A stretch of 64,000 bases of DNA from Hydractinia symbiolongicarpus (GCF_029227915.1 NC_079877.1:28421851-28485850); one strand, 5' to 3'; counted from the first letter of the stretch, positions 40,281 to 54,300 are shown. Translations and numbers: made by a program. Notes: generated by a model not told the origin, from the sequence alone.

Positions 40281-41259
40281 CTTCGTCTTTCACTCGCTGG
40301 AAACTACAGAGGAATGACTTGCTACAAAATGTTGAGATATATGACGTCATAAAATTTTTATAGGGGAATTCCCGCAGATCAGCTTGGCGGCTACAAAGAT
40401 TCGAAACCTCATTCCCAGGGCCTCTTCTGTGATATCTGACGGCGAAAAGAAATTACACAATTCTATGATTGGAGTTACTAGACCAATTTTATTGATAAGA
40501 ATTAAGAACATAAGCCCCAATTATTTCTAAATATTAAGAACAAAATGATATGAGTGCAGAATTAATAAAAAACACAAATTCTAGTCTGTGTAAAACCCAC
40601 GGTTTCGCTCGTTTTTTCATATTCCGGTCCTCAAATTATCATAAGCATCGCTCTTTTGTGCATCCTTAATAGAAAGGAGCGATCCGGCTACACTCTCGTC
40701 CCCAGGGATTTTTGCCTCTTTGATAGGAGAGCATACCAAAACAGACAAAAAACCCTGTGGACGAGGGTGGATTCGGCTACTAGTTTGGGCAAAATGCGGG
40801 TATTATTATTGTAGAGACGATCGTTTCTTGAACAGTTTTTCAAAATTTCAACAACATCGTATTGTCTGGCCAATGTGAGGCTGTTTACACTAATTCACGG
40901 GACGTGAGGCTTACTTCCGGTTGTAATTTTGTTATACCGTGCAGGAAATGGGAATAGGATTATGTTGTAGTGTATCACTTTGTAGTCCCGTCGCACTTTG
41001 TGACCCATCTTATCACACTTGTAATTCCAAACCAATCGCAGTTTGTAACCCTTTCATTTCGCACTGTGTTATCCCTCGACCCTCGATATGATTTTTTTTA
41101 ATGGGTACATACACTTTAAGCTGCATTCACACGAATTTTTTTGTTAAAATATCTAATATCTTAACAATAGAAGAAAACAAAAAACAACATTCAAAGCTGA
41201 AAAAGTGTCACAAAATAACTACATTCAGCCTCATCTACAGACGTTTTTATAAATAAACG
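40281..41259. other. Intergenic, no gene seen
   Basis: Contains the likely promoter of the minus-strand four-TM gene. At 40980-41090 the phrases GTAGTCCCGTCGCACTTTGTGA, TATCACACTTGTAATTCC and CGCAGTTTGTAACCC form a weak imperfect repeat. No recognisable ORF. Confidence 0.35.
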
Positions 41260-41757
41260 CGTTTATTACCCGGGTGAAAGGGCAGATCAATGCTTTTGAA
41301 AATGGCGCAATGTGATTGGTTAGAACTTACGTCATAGCGGGCAATATTCCACGGTATTGCCCGCTGCCATAGCAATCGTGTTTAAAGTTTAAATATGGTA
41401 GCATTAAATGTAAATAAACACGGATGAAAGTAAGCTAAACGCGAAAAGAAGTGAAACTTACTTTTATCTTTTAAAGAATTCAATGTTGTAGCTACAATAA
41501 AAACCTGTAATGTTTACAGGATATTTGATTTAAAAAATATATTTTTTAGTTCAAATGTACGTAGTTTCGATAAAGACATGGTTTCTACATCCTGCTTATA
41601 ATGTTATGTTTTTTGTAAAATGCAGCACCTGGATAATAATCCATATAATAACTGTTTATGTCGGGCAATACCGGAGAATAATGACCGACGTCAAAGTATT
41701 GCCCGAGCTTGTGAGGGTAATACGTAACAGAGGTCAATATTTGAAGGGTTAGTAATC
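41260..41757 (+). repeat. GCGGGCAATA interspersed repeat, copy 1
   Basis: About 500 bp closely matching, in inverted orientation, the repeat at 61640-62185. It has a palindrome GCGGGCAATATTCCACGGTATTGCCCGC near one end (about 41337-41364) and a GGGCAATACCGGAGAATA block near the other. Members share GACATGGTTTCTAC(A/G)TCCTG and ATAATCCATATAATAACTG. No coding capacity; MITE-like. Confidence 0.75.
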
Positions 41758-42450
41758 GACTAGTGTCATAAGAAGTACGAATTAAAAAGAAGAAGACAGC
41801 AAGGAAAAGACACCGAATTGTAAAATTGTATCTATATTCACTTCTAAATATTGCTGAGTCATAAAAAACTATTGTTAGGATTGGTTTTTTTTTAATTTTT
41901 TATAAAAATAAGAAATTTACAATTTTCGCTGCGCGGCTTTGCGCAAAATTTAGTCAACTTTTGGAAAAACCGATCTAGAGTGTCCAAAAGTCACGAGATT
42001 TGGAGTTTTTAGCTTTCCAAAATGGTAACAAGACCGCACTGCGAATGGCTCGGACCGAAAGGGTTATAAATTATTTTGAAAAGCCGATTTTAAGAATCAT
42101 GGAGCTTCAAAACAAACATATGTTCCGTATGAAAAAGTGTGTTCGATGCCACACACAACGACAAAAGGTCTTGGACATGAAGAAACAACGTTTATTACTT
42201 TCAAACTTCTTGTGCAAAACTATGTATAAAAATTTTAATAAAATACCATCGCTGGGAATAAAAAATATTTGTTACGAAAAAACACACGCATATACAAATA
42301 CAAACCAAGTAAAATGCAAAAATAATGAAATTTTCTTCATGCAACACCTGTACGAATATTTTATTGGACAAATATCTCACTTGTCACGTGCTAATAGACA
42401 AAATTTTCTTTAATTTGAAAGCTGTTTCCACAATGCATACCTTTATATAT
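41758..42450. other. Intergenic downstream of the giant gene
   Basis: Contains a 137-codon open stretch at 42000-42413 (+) without known domains, which I do not call as a gene. Otherwise AT-rich. Confidence 0.35.
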
Positions 42451-42454
42451 TACA

Positions 42455-42460
42455 TTTATT
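42455..42460 (-). terminator. Candidate poly(A) signal of the giant gene
   Basis: AATAAA on the minus strand, about 190 bases after the stop codon at 42653-42651. Confidence 0.45.
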
Positions 42461-42650
42461 TATATTATTAAATTCTTACAAACTTTTTTACATCGAAATA
42501 ACTTAGCAGATAAATCTACAAAATATATCAGAAATGTTAAAATTTAAATCCTGTCACTTGCGCTGTTCTCCGCCAGCGGTAAAGCGCTCAGGCTTACGTT
42601 GCGTATCGTATCGTATCGTACAGGATCGCGTTAAGTTACTTATCAATTTT

Positions 42651-45600
42651 TTATTTTTGTGCCTTCTCGAGTGATGATTTTAACTTTCTGGCACCTTTTT
42701 TCGACTTTTCAACGACCGGTTTACTTTCATGTTGTTGTAGCAAAAACATTCTTTCGTCCAACTCCTTTTTATACGCCTCCAATCGTTTCAGGCGTTCTGA
42801 TTTTGCGATTAACGCTTGCGTTAGCTGCGATCGCGCAGCGCTTAGTTTTATATTAGACATCCGAACAACCTCTGAAAGATTTTCGAATTCTAAGCTATGC
42901 GGAGGAGCATTTCTAACAGCCTCAACTTGACCGACGATTTCACTTTCAAAGTTTGTCACCTGTGTTGAAAGTTCAAACGCCTGACGAGTTAAACTTGTAA
43001 ATTCGCCATCAATGTCGTCAATTTTATCTTGTAGTTCGTCGATTTGAGCTTTTAGAAAGGTTTTGTAGAAATCATCTTCCGTTTTACCATGCCGCTCGCT
43101 AGATCGAGATGGCGAAGGACTTGGCGGTATGAAAGACAGAGGCAAAGGTGATCGAGCTAACGCGATATTACGCGCGTTTTGTCTAGAGACATCTCTAGAC
43201 GCGTTGCGATTTTTGCTTGGTACGTATCGTGAGACGGGACGAGCATCTTGTACCTACAAAAAAGAAGCATAATCTACATATTCTCCATCGGCTAAACGTG
43301 TGTACACATTATTGCTTAGTATAGACGCACACGCTGATAACCAGTTACTGCAATAAGGCTATATTTACACTTACATCAACTTGGAGATCTTTTAGTCTGT
43401 GATCTATTTCCGTTTCACTACCTTGCAATGTAGCGTTCGATAATTTCTCCTCGACATCACCTAGGAAATTTTTTAGCTTGCTGCTCACAATGAAATCTGT
43501 GTATTTGCGCAAGCGTTGGAACATGACTTCCCGGTCAAAATTTTCGCTGTGAGCATTTCGAATAAGTTTTGTGTCAAGCAAATCGTCAACAACATTCGCA
43601 CGGTCGATTTCATCGTGTGCATCTCCAAACACTGCTTCTAGAAGTTTCTTTCCAGCGTCTTTATTGTGATTTAGGCCGGATTCTCTTGGGATGTTATTTA
43701 CTGCCTCGTTCAAAGCATTCGATTTCTTATAACGCGACAAAAACAAATCAGAGCACACAACACTGAGGGCTTTGTAAAACTCCTTCACGAACTTCGGATC
43801 AGCATCGTTGCGCATGTCACCAACGTGTACGTGTGATAACGTGTGAACCAAAACGAGGATAAACTCGCCAACGTTTTCAAGTCGATCACGTCGCAGATAT
43901 AACAGTCTGTTATTTGGATCGTAGTAGAAAGAGTTGCGATAGGCATTTTGTTGTAAATTGCTGTTGGGTGGAAGTTTATCAGCGAGGAGGATATTTACTG
44001 GATTGTGAAGACAATGCACTCCAAGTAAATCTCTTATGAAGGTTGAAAATTTGTAGATGACAAATTCTCGTGCATTGACAGAGTCAAGATCAACAGGTAC
44101 TAGACTGTCATCACTGCTAAAAAGCGTGTCATCTCGCTCGTCAATGTAAGAAGCTTCTATGAAATAAGAGAAGAAAATAGTAATTTTTTTTCATGACAAC
44201 ATAAAGTGCTGACAAGCGTCAGGTAATACAGTCAGCGCTAACAAAGAGTCCAAAGAACAACAGCGAGGACAATGACAGCTACGAACGTAAAAAAATGTAG
44301 CACGTGTAACACTGTACCTTCTTTCGTCTTGTCTTTCTGTAGCGGGGGCGCGTCACCACTCATCGTGTCTCGGATCGATTGTAACTTGTGATAGAGTGGT
44401 GATTGCATAAGAAGATTATTCAACTCACTGTCACTCATCGGTGCAGCTAGTTGATACGATGTTGGCATCTATACGCAAAAGAAAAAGAGTAAATATTTTA
44501 GGAGATTCTAAAAGGCAAACGCACTTACATGGCACACTGGTAATAATCAATGCTGAAGATCACCAAAGCTTTCGCATAAGTCAGTAATGGGAAGTTTTAA
44601 GGTTCTTTGGGATTCCATCCTAACGCTCTTCTTTCCCTCCGACGGTACGTTATATTACCCTCTAGAGATAATTATTGCTCTAACTCGCTTGCCTATCACA
44701 TGTTATGTGTTATGTGTTATTTTTTATTCTCTTTTTATCCTAATTTCTACTAGTTGTGCTTACACATCTTCGAATGACGGAGAGATTCAGAGCATCCCGA
44801 TTAATGTAATTACGGAATCGAATGAACCTTCTCGCGTAACTTCGTAATCTTGCTTGATAAAATAATACAACACATAGATGAAAATATTTCAAATTTCACA
44901 AAATTGTATGTTTGGAGTGATGGCTGTGGATCACAGTTTAGATCAAGGTTTGTTTTCTCGTTCCTTAGCTATTTCCACCTCGAAAAGAAAATCGAATGGC
45001 ACTGTAATGAAGCCCATCATAGCATAGGCCCGATGGGTGGTGTAGGAGGGACTATAAAAAACAAAGTCTTCCGAGAAGTTAAATCAGGCAGTCTAACAAT
45101 AAGAACACCCGAATAGTTTGCAAATGCTGTAAGAAAACTTGTAACAAAAATCATTTCTCTGTATTTATCAATTAGTCACATGTTGGAAGAACCAGAATAT
45201 GTCAAAAATGCACCAAAAATTGCGGATACCCTCAGGATCGACAAAATTGTCAAGGGCACCGATAGAGGAGCAATACTATATCTTGATTTCTTTTATCTCT
45301 CGGCGGATAACGACTCATTCCACCGACAGTTTTATAGAAAACCCGGCGATCGTGTTTTATGTGATCACGAAAAGTCATCGATGCAAGATGACAATAAATG
45401 CGCTTTCTGCAAAATCAATTATGATGATCCCTCTGATCAAGAATGGCTGCAATGTCCATCGTGCAGCCAATGGTTTCACGAATCTTGCTTCGAAATATAG
45501 ATAACTTTAAAATTTTTGTCAGTTACAAGTATATGTACAATTTCTATTTTTCTTTTTTATTCCTTAAATTTCTATTAATACTTGTCGGACGTACGTTGTA

Positions 45601-48316
45601 GAAACATGCTTATTTATTTTTTAAAGTAAAGAAAAGAGAAGAATTTTGCTTTCCTATGTGTACATACAAGTCTAGCGCACAGAAAAGTATCTTTTATTTT
45701 TCTTTGGTTTAAACTTTTAGGAGATTTCTTGATTTATGCAGAAAAACCTGTCGGACGTACGCATTCGTTGTATAATCAATACAAGAAAAATGAGGGTCAA
45801 AAATCTACTTAATTTGAATTCAAGCGTTTACTTTTAGCCTTAACCCTGAGCGGCTAAAATCTTTTTAAAATTAAAGTGAATATATCGATATCAAAAGCGT
45901 ACGTCCGACAGCGTACGTCCGACAGCATAACTCTTACTCAACTTTCAAGAATACTTTAATGAAAGTTCTAATTATGGTACATTTTGTTAGCTGACATATA
46001 TGGAATCATAAATTAATTTAATTTTCAACACCAAAATCAATACATTCGATAAAAACTTTAAAGTGTTTCCATAGATTTTTTTTTACATCATTTGCCATTT
46101 TTTTCAAACCGAGCAATATTTTTTTAAATTTTAACTGTTGTACAATTTAGTTCCCTTCAATATTGAAAAAAAAAAACGATTTTTGGGATCAATTTCTTTG
46201 AGTTCAAAAGTTATTACCATTCAAAGTATCGATCGTACGTCCGACAGTTTTTTCTAATTCAAAACACACCCTTATCCAGGGATAAGCAAAATTTGCCCCC
46301 TCTCTCTTTTAGTTCATAGGCACCCAAAAAAGTCTAGTAGGAATAGGGTTAAGAATTCCATATCGATTGCCCCTACTTAAAATCTCATTTTGCAGTCCAC
46401 ATGAATAAAATAATGCAAATATAAACCTGTTCCGGTATGGCTTCCGTTTTCGCTAAAAGAGCTTCTGGCTCTGGAACGGATGCCTGTACTAGGTTATCAA
46501 TGTTGATCGTTTCTTTCAAGATCATAGTAGAATTATTCTTCAGCTTGTTTTCTTCACTTTCAAGTTGTTCGTAAAATTCTTCTTTTGCTTCTTCTGCTTT
46601 CTGTTCGACCTCCTTCATCTTTAACTTTTTTCTCTCATCGCGCTTCTTCTTTAACTTGCTCTCCAGCTGGCTCTGCATGCGTATCCGATCAGCATCCATT
46701 TTATTCATCAACTTAGCAAGGTCTTTGCTGTGCTCTTTCAACAGAGCTTCTTGTTCGTCTTTAGAAGCACCTTGCCCAACTAACTTTGCAATCTCCTGCT
46801 TCGCCTTAGCTTTCTTTTCCTTTAGCAAAGCTTCTTTACGCGCGTTTAAAGCCAGGATGGATTTCTCGTTTTTCTTTCTTTCCTCCTCAGCGTCCTTCTC
46901 CAATTGACTTTCATGTTCAGCTAACTCCAACCGCATACGCTCTTTCTCTGCAGCTTCAAAGTCTAGAAAATTAAAATCAAAACACTGTCACAGCTACTGT
47001 TTTTTAATAACATGAATCGCTATCTGATTGAGTAATATATGGAACTCTCGACCAAAAAGTTCAACCAATCGCATTTTATTTATCTATTTACCAATACGAA
47101 TATAGACCATCTACTGCTAAGCCAATCAGAACTCTTTAACTGAACTCACCTTCCATTTCGCGTTTTAATTTCTCTTCTTGTTCTTTCTTTTGTTCGTCTA
47201 GTTTTTGTCGTACTTCTTGCAACTCACGCGCAGCTTCTTGTGCTTGTCTGATGGATGATTGATGATCTGATGATTGATCTGGTGACATCTCACTCAAGTA
47301 GTCCGCATACTCCTAAAACAAAAAAACCCAAAAAAAACACGTATTTCAAATATACGCACACGAGCAGAGTGGATATTTCGCTCAAGTTTACTGTATATTC
47401 CTAAAACAACAAAACCACGAAATGTAATGACTACCAAGTTATTCGAGGAGTCCACATAACTCCCAAATATGAACAAAACGCAAATTTAAAGTGTAACTAG
47501 TAAGTTACATGAGCAGAATGAATATCTTACTCAGCATTTCGTAAGCTTATGTTGACAACACGACAAACTTACCTTGTAATGTTTTTCTTTGAGTTCTAGC
47601 TTAGCTTTGGCGTATTTAAGCTCCCAATCAGATGAAGCTTTCTTTTGTGTAGATTTTCTTTCGTCTGCTTGTTTCTTCTCAAGACTACTCATCTCCAATT
47701 GCTGTTGGTTGAACAACTGAGAGCGCCGTTGCTGGAGCTCCTCCTGACTTAGCTCTTCTTCTACAAAATAAATTTATTTACAGGTCATGAATTTTTTTAG
47801 TGGAATCCTTTAACGCAGGGCTGTACATAATCATAAATGCGTAGGTTTTTTTACAAATTACGATTATTTTTATGTAAGCTTTTGTGTATGCAGCGCTACA
47901 AAGTGCACTGGGTCGAAAGTCTTATGTAGGATATAGAATCTAGTGGAAGGAAAATAGCTCCGCGTAAAGCATCTTTATTTTACATTTTCCTCTCCTTCTT
48001 CGTACCCGCCAACTTTCTCTCACTAACATTAAAAAAAACAAACAATATTGGACACTTACTCTCCAGAACTCTATACTGTTTTTCATGTTTTGCTTTCAAC
48101 TCATCTTTCTCAATCACGTGTTTATCATCCAGTTTCACCAACACATCATCAATTTCAACCTTGCGTTCTTCAGCAAATAATTTCTCCAAATCAGAAACTT
48201 CTTTCGCTTGACGCTGTTCGAGAATCTAACATGAAAATAACATTGCATAAGAAAAAAACATAGGGTCGCATGTGTGTTAAAAAACATCAAGGGATGACAA
48301 AGATCATGTCTAAAAT

Positions 48317-48363
<47 letters not shown>

Positions 48364-51300
48364 AAACAACAACAACAGCAGCAGCTACCTTCTTAATGAT
48401 ATATTCAGTTGCTTCTGAACCGTTCTCACGAATAGCCTTCAACATGGCTTCTTTTTCTGCTTCTTTAAGCTAAAATTAAAATAGATCATGCACCATAAAC
48501 AATGCTAAAAATCATAGTTGTCCAACACTTGAAGTCCAACAATTTTCTTCCAAGTTTCATATGAAAGGAGTTTTATAATGCACATACCGCATTTCTTTCT
48601 GCTTCCGCTAATTCTTTCTTCTGCTCCAACAATTCTTTATTAAACTCCGTATCCTTTTTCTTTTTGAATGCTTCTTCTCTGGCTTTGCGTCGTTCGGCTA
48701 GCTTTCGCTTTAATTTCTCCTGCTGTTTCGTTTTCTCCACATCTTGAGATTCCATCAAATGTTCAATTTGAGTTTGGTGAGCAGCGAGTAGCTGAAAGAA
48801 AACCACTTCCAAAGTAAGGAACTGTATCGAACAGTGAATTCATATAACAGCACGACTTAAAAAAAAAACAGCGAGCTCGGCGGGACAGATTTTTAAATAG
48901 AAACAAACCAAAAAGATAGAAGGAGTTTAAAGTGGCCATTGAGAGCACACGATACTATTACACCAGGGATAGACATTAATATCGACAACGCCCTATTGCA
49001 TAACTAACAACCTTACCTGCTGCATTTCATCCGAAGACAAATCACTTCGCGCCGACAATTCAGCAGCTTGACGATTCTTCACCTCACGCAAAGCGCGTTG
49101 ACGATAAGCTTCGAAATCTGCCATAGCTTTCTCTTCTTCTTCTTTTTCTTGTTTGTTGAGCAAATCATCAAGTTTGTCTTCATCTATTTGCTGTCGTTCT
49201 TTTAATTCTTCCAATGCTCTTTGTTGTTCGTTTTTTAAGGCCTATAATGTGTTCAAAAATTCCAAATTCTTAAAACACCAGAAAGACAACGTACGCGGCA
49301 AACAAACGAACGAATGTATGTACGCACGGACGAAACTAAAAAATATGCATAAAAAACTTACTTGTTCTTCAGCCGACTGTCCAGCGACGACATTGGGTAT
49401 GACAATATGATCAACACCAGTTGGTTTACTTTGTAAAGCTAACTTACTTTGTTCTTCTAAAATTCGCTGAGAAGCTTCCTCCTGTCCTTGACGTTTCACA
49501 TCATTTTGACGGCGATTCTTACGTGCTTCTAATTTTGCCTATATAATACAACTAATTACAAGTGAGGAGAACATTTAAATCAATGACAAAATTATTACCA
49601 CAATTCCAAAACTTTTGATTGAAACAATTCATCCAAACATGTTCACTTTGGCAAAGTCATTTTTTCTCTACTAAACAGGCATTTTGTTTTCTGGCGTCGT
49701 AGTATGGTGTTTCATAATTTTTTAAAGAAGATATCATTATAAGCTGTCATTTGTAAAAACGATGTTTCTCCTTAATCATACAGAATAGAAAACTAATAAT
49801 ATATATAACGAGTCATTACAAACATTGGTGTACGAACCTGTAGCTCTTGCAAGCTTTTTAATCGTTTCCTCTCCAAACTATCCATAGCTAAATCGTTATC
49901 TTTTCTTAGCTGGTCAATAATTTCTTGTGCTAACGACGCATCAATTTTGTGCTGCCCTGCCATCTAAAGAAATTGCACAGGTCTAATGAAACACAACGCA
50001 TTATATGAGTAGAATATGTAGGCAGTGTTTTCTTTTTGCAAAGACGTTTTTTTAACTTCAAGTTAGTTTCGCGTTTTATAGTCGCGTTTCTTATTCAAAA
50101 AACAATTCATTATAAGCAGAAAACGATCAAATATATACTATTAAAGGGCTACTGGCGGCTGAAGTTTCTTGGTAAGGGCTTTGTAGAAATACATTTTCTC
50201 AGTGATGTATTTTATTTGCTTCAAAATATAGAAAATTAGTGTCGTTTTCGGTGGATTTTAGAAACATTTTACAGGAGATAACATAGCTAAGCGGATTATT
50301 TGTAGAAACAAAAGGGGCCATTGAGAGGGATTATTTTTGATTGTAGTCAGACATTTGACTGAGAGTGACCAGGATTTTAACCTATGAAAATCACTTCCCT
50401 ATAAACCAGAACCACACCTAAGATGATAAAGGATAAGTCTTAGTACATTTTTTATTGCTGGCATGAAAAATCAAGTCAAATATTTTGTCATATGAGAAGA
50501 AAAGATAATTACATTGTATGTAATGCAAAATGATGATTAAAAAACATCAAGGGGAGAATTTTAAATTTCAAAACAGTTAAAAAAGAATAACGGAGGCTTT
50601 TGGTTGCACGGGGGAATAGGATAGTGTAGGAGTTCTCCTAGCGTAGCCACCCTCATTTTATTATCGAGTTTCCAAAATTTACTTTTACAAAAAAACATCA
50701 TACTGGATATTTGTCCCATCAGTCCTGTACATAGTTTTTGGAAAAAGAAAAAACGCGTCACAGAAGAAACATCGTGTTTTTAAAAGTAAATACCAACCTG
50801 ATCAAACAAGTCTCGATGTGCTTCGCGCACTGCATCTTTGTGCTCTTCGTTGATTTTTTTAATGATCTCAGCACTTTGTTGAGCTTCTTCAGCTTCAAAC
50901 ATGCTTTCTAGAACTGCTTGTTCACGTTCGTGTTTTATTTCGAGTTCTTTTAGACTCTTACCTTCTCTAATCGCCTAGATGTAGTAATAGAAAAAGAAGG
51001 TTAGGGTCTTATCCAAGGTAGACATTGTTATTCGTACAAGTCTTATTAGTTTTAGATGATGCCACATTGACCTAATTCTCAAACTTTATCCTCTGTTTTT
51101 CTTAAGAAGTGAACCTTTTTTCTAAGGTCATTGTGAGAAATGTCTCGTGTTCCAAGTCACGTGATGTAACAAATATATAAAAATATATGTAAAATTGAGT
51201 CTATTTTTACACCTATTGTTAACAAAACAACACAGAAAAACAAGTACAAAAAAAAAAACGGACGAGTGCAATTGGTGACAAAAATATTAACCTGCGCCTT

Positions 51301-54300
51301 TTCTATCTCCTCCTGTTCCTTTAACTTCTTTATTCGCTCCTCTTTCCGTTTGGCAAGTTTGTCATGGAATGCAGCTAGTTGAGCAGCTTTCTTCGCCTCC
51401 ATATCACGCTCCATTTTTTCATTCATCTCCAGTTCTTTGTTCATGAGATCTTGAGCTTGGTCAGCAAAAAGAGAACCATTCTCAATCAGCATATCCTAAA
51501 TAAAACACATAAACTCTTCGTACGCTATGTTATGTTCACATTAGGAGGTTTCTTTCCTGCTAGGTTGAGACTACTTCACAGAAAAGAAGAAGAAACATTG
51601 AAATAGAGAAAGGAAGAGCATTGCAACTACTTACCACTTGCTTGGTAAAACTATCACTCATGTGAGAAGTGTATTCCTTAGAATCTCTCTCAGCAAGTTG
51701 AGCTTCTCCGTCAGCTTGCGCCTTGCTTTGCTCGAGCAATGCAAGATCTAATGCACTTTGTTGTGCATCTAACTCTGCGGAAAGATTGGGTGTCGCGTTG
51801 CATTCAGCTAGTTTTAAGTTGTTTTCCAATGCCTAAATAAAGAAAAAATAAAGAAACATTATAAAGACATTGGTTGCTTATACATGTCAAATGCTTACTA
51901 TTTGTTAAAATCGGTTACGATACTGACATTGGTACAACAATCTGGATTGTAAGCATTTCTTCGCTTGCGTTAGATCTACTAGTTCTATCTTTTGCCCGAA
52001 GATATTTCTTACTCGCATACATCGTATTACATATCGCTTCTCTAAACTTTTTAATAAATAACAAAGGACTTAAAATTCTGATTGATGATTCTGTTTAAAG
52101 CAGGCCACACATGATGAAACTAGTTAAGACACTGTGACAGGTTAAATTTGCAATAAATATTTAGCAAGACTCCAATATCATATCTAAAAAAGCGATGATT
52201 AACGAAGACTCTCCGCAGGATAAAACGATTGCAAATTGTGATTAACTTAAAACATCAATCATCTGTAGTCGCGAATTCTTTAATAATACCTTTCTTATAT
52301 CACTAACTAAACACAACATATGGTTTTGCTTTATAACAAATACACAACAAAGTAATTCGTGCCAAACTTACCAATTGTTCATGCTGCCACCGTAAAGCAT
52401 CTGTTTTTTTCTGTCTCTTTTCAGCAAGTTTTTTCATTAACTCCGCTTGCTGTCTTTCTTTATTTCTCAACAACCGATCCTCGAGTTGAGCAATTGCTTC
52501 GTTGCTGCGTTTCATGATGGCATCAATCTCTTCGGGTGTCACAGCACCAGACAGTTCTTCTGCTAATTCTTCTGCTGCTCTTTTGATTGCTGCCTGTCTT
52601 TCTGATTCCTGAAAAATTATCAAAATAATATGAATTAGTACATTAGGCATGGAATAACAGCTGGGAATGTTTTTAACGTAATTGGATTGGAGAATTTCTA
52701 TCAGCGAGAAAATTATGTACCATGCTTCTAAAAGCATAGTTAAATTAAAAACCACTATATAAAACCAGAATCAAAAAAATTCTTGCTGTTGTTTTTCCGA
52801 TCGAAGAGCAATCGCCAAAAGAGCTTCTCCTGGCTATTTGTTACAAAAACGTTAACAAAAGTAAAAGGTGCTTGAATTCATAATAAAAAAACGTACCTTT
52901 TTATCTGAAAATTCTCTCATGGCTCTATCTTCTTCTTCTCTCAATTCTCCTTCCAACTGCATGCGTTCTGCATTCATTGTTTGCAGTAAACTACCAAAAT
53001 CACCAGCTTTGAATTGTACGACATTACCCAAACCAGAACCTAAACTGAAAGCCATTTGATTCTGTTCTGCCTGGGAAAGCGGTATATCTCCTGCTTGCCC
53101 ATACATAAAGCCCACAGCTGCTGGCAAACCGTTTGTATCTGATTGAGATGCTGCTGCTGTCGCACCTTAAAATAAAAATATGTCTGCTAATGAACCGTCA
53201 ACAAAACATTTTAAAAACACAAAATTTGTCGGCTTATTGGTTTGACAAAAAAGCAATACCAACAAAAACAACAAGTATAAACTTACCAGGTAACATCGTT
53301 GCAGGGACTGGTTGCAATGAACCGTCATACCTGCTTAGAAGTGCTTGCAGTGTGTATTGTAACTCAGCTTCACGTGCGGCTGATCCACCAGTTAAGGCGT
53401 ATTGCATGGCTGTTTCTTTCACGCCAGTTTTCTGATGAACTAAAAGAAATTAAAAGAAGATGAAGCTGAGCAATGCAAAAAGACGGCGGGTAGGGCGGTA
53501 CTAACGATTACCATTAACGCCAGGTTAGAATAACATGAAAGAGACAATACTGAGCTTTGATAACACTTGAAATACTACGTAAGCGTCACATTGAGGTCTT
53601 CTTGAGACAGGCACCGAATGCATTTTAATGCTAAAATCGATTAAATTTGCACGGTGAGTTGCACGGTGAGTGTAGCGCCTATTTTTCGTGTATCCGTTAC
53701 AAGTTAATCAGTATAAGTCATGTTGCGCATAAACAAAAATTATAATTAAGACGCAGCGGAAACAATTACAATTAAAAGAATTGAGGTGGATCTCATGAAC
53801 TCAAATAAATTCAAGCAGACTACAAAATGGATGAGAAAATATTACCCTCTTTCTCACTTTCGTTATTGTTGTCAATGTTCGCCTGTATAGCGGCAGCTCT
53901 TTCAGTAGCTTGAGCAAGCTTAGTTACATCCAAGTTATCCAGCATGTTCTTTAGTCCTTCTGTTTGTTGTGTTATTCGATCATAGAAACCTCTCAAGTCT
54001 GACTGGTGGCGAGCAAGTTGAGAAGATATGTGCAGTGTTTGATCCTCAAGTTTATCATACAGGGTTCTCACGTTAAAGTTTTCCAACAAGTCGTTGGCAT
54101 GTCCACTATATGAGTACGCTTCGAATGCACTTCCTTCTGGTTCACCTCTTGGTCCCAGACCATTAGGATGGTCATCGACACCAGGTATAGGCACTACTGG
54201 GATGGGTGCACCAAGACTCTTGTATTTCGGTCGCAACATGCTGATGGGGTATATTCCTAATAAAAACAAAAAGAATTGGAAAAACTATGTTGTGGTTAGC

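Larger units (their letters stand above)
44469..46426 (-). other. Large intron of the giant gene with transposon debris
   Basis: Intron 33. It contains the + strand transposase/PHD remnant at 44850-45500 and a cluster of CGTACGTCCGACAG motifs at 45582-46247. No coding exon of the giant gene is seen inside. Confidence 0.6.

Noticed and set aside
41555-41752. 65-codon ORF, with a partner of 63 codons at 61700-61891 on the minus strand
   Set aside because: Both are parts of the same non-coding interspersed repeat; the shared peptide reflects repeat identity, not a gene.
42000-42413. 137-codon open stretch on the + strand
   Set aside because: No ATG at its start, no domain, Lys/Asn-rich composition as expected from AT-rich DNA, and no splice or poly(A) context.
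44587-44847. 86-codon + strand ORF with a hydrophobic middle
   Set aside because: Sits in an intron of the giant gene, is antisense to it, and has no domain; it may be transposon flank.
48316-48386. Poly-Gln or poly-Asn coding repeat
   Set aside because: On the coding strand the repeat is downstream of a good splice donor and therefore intronic.
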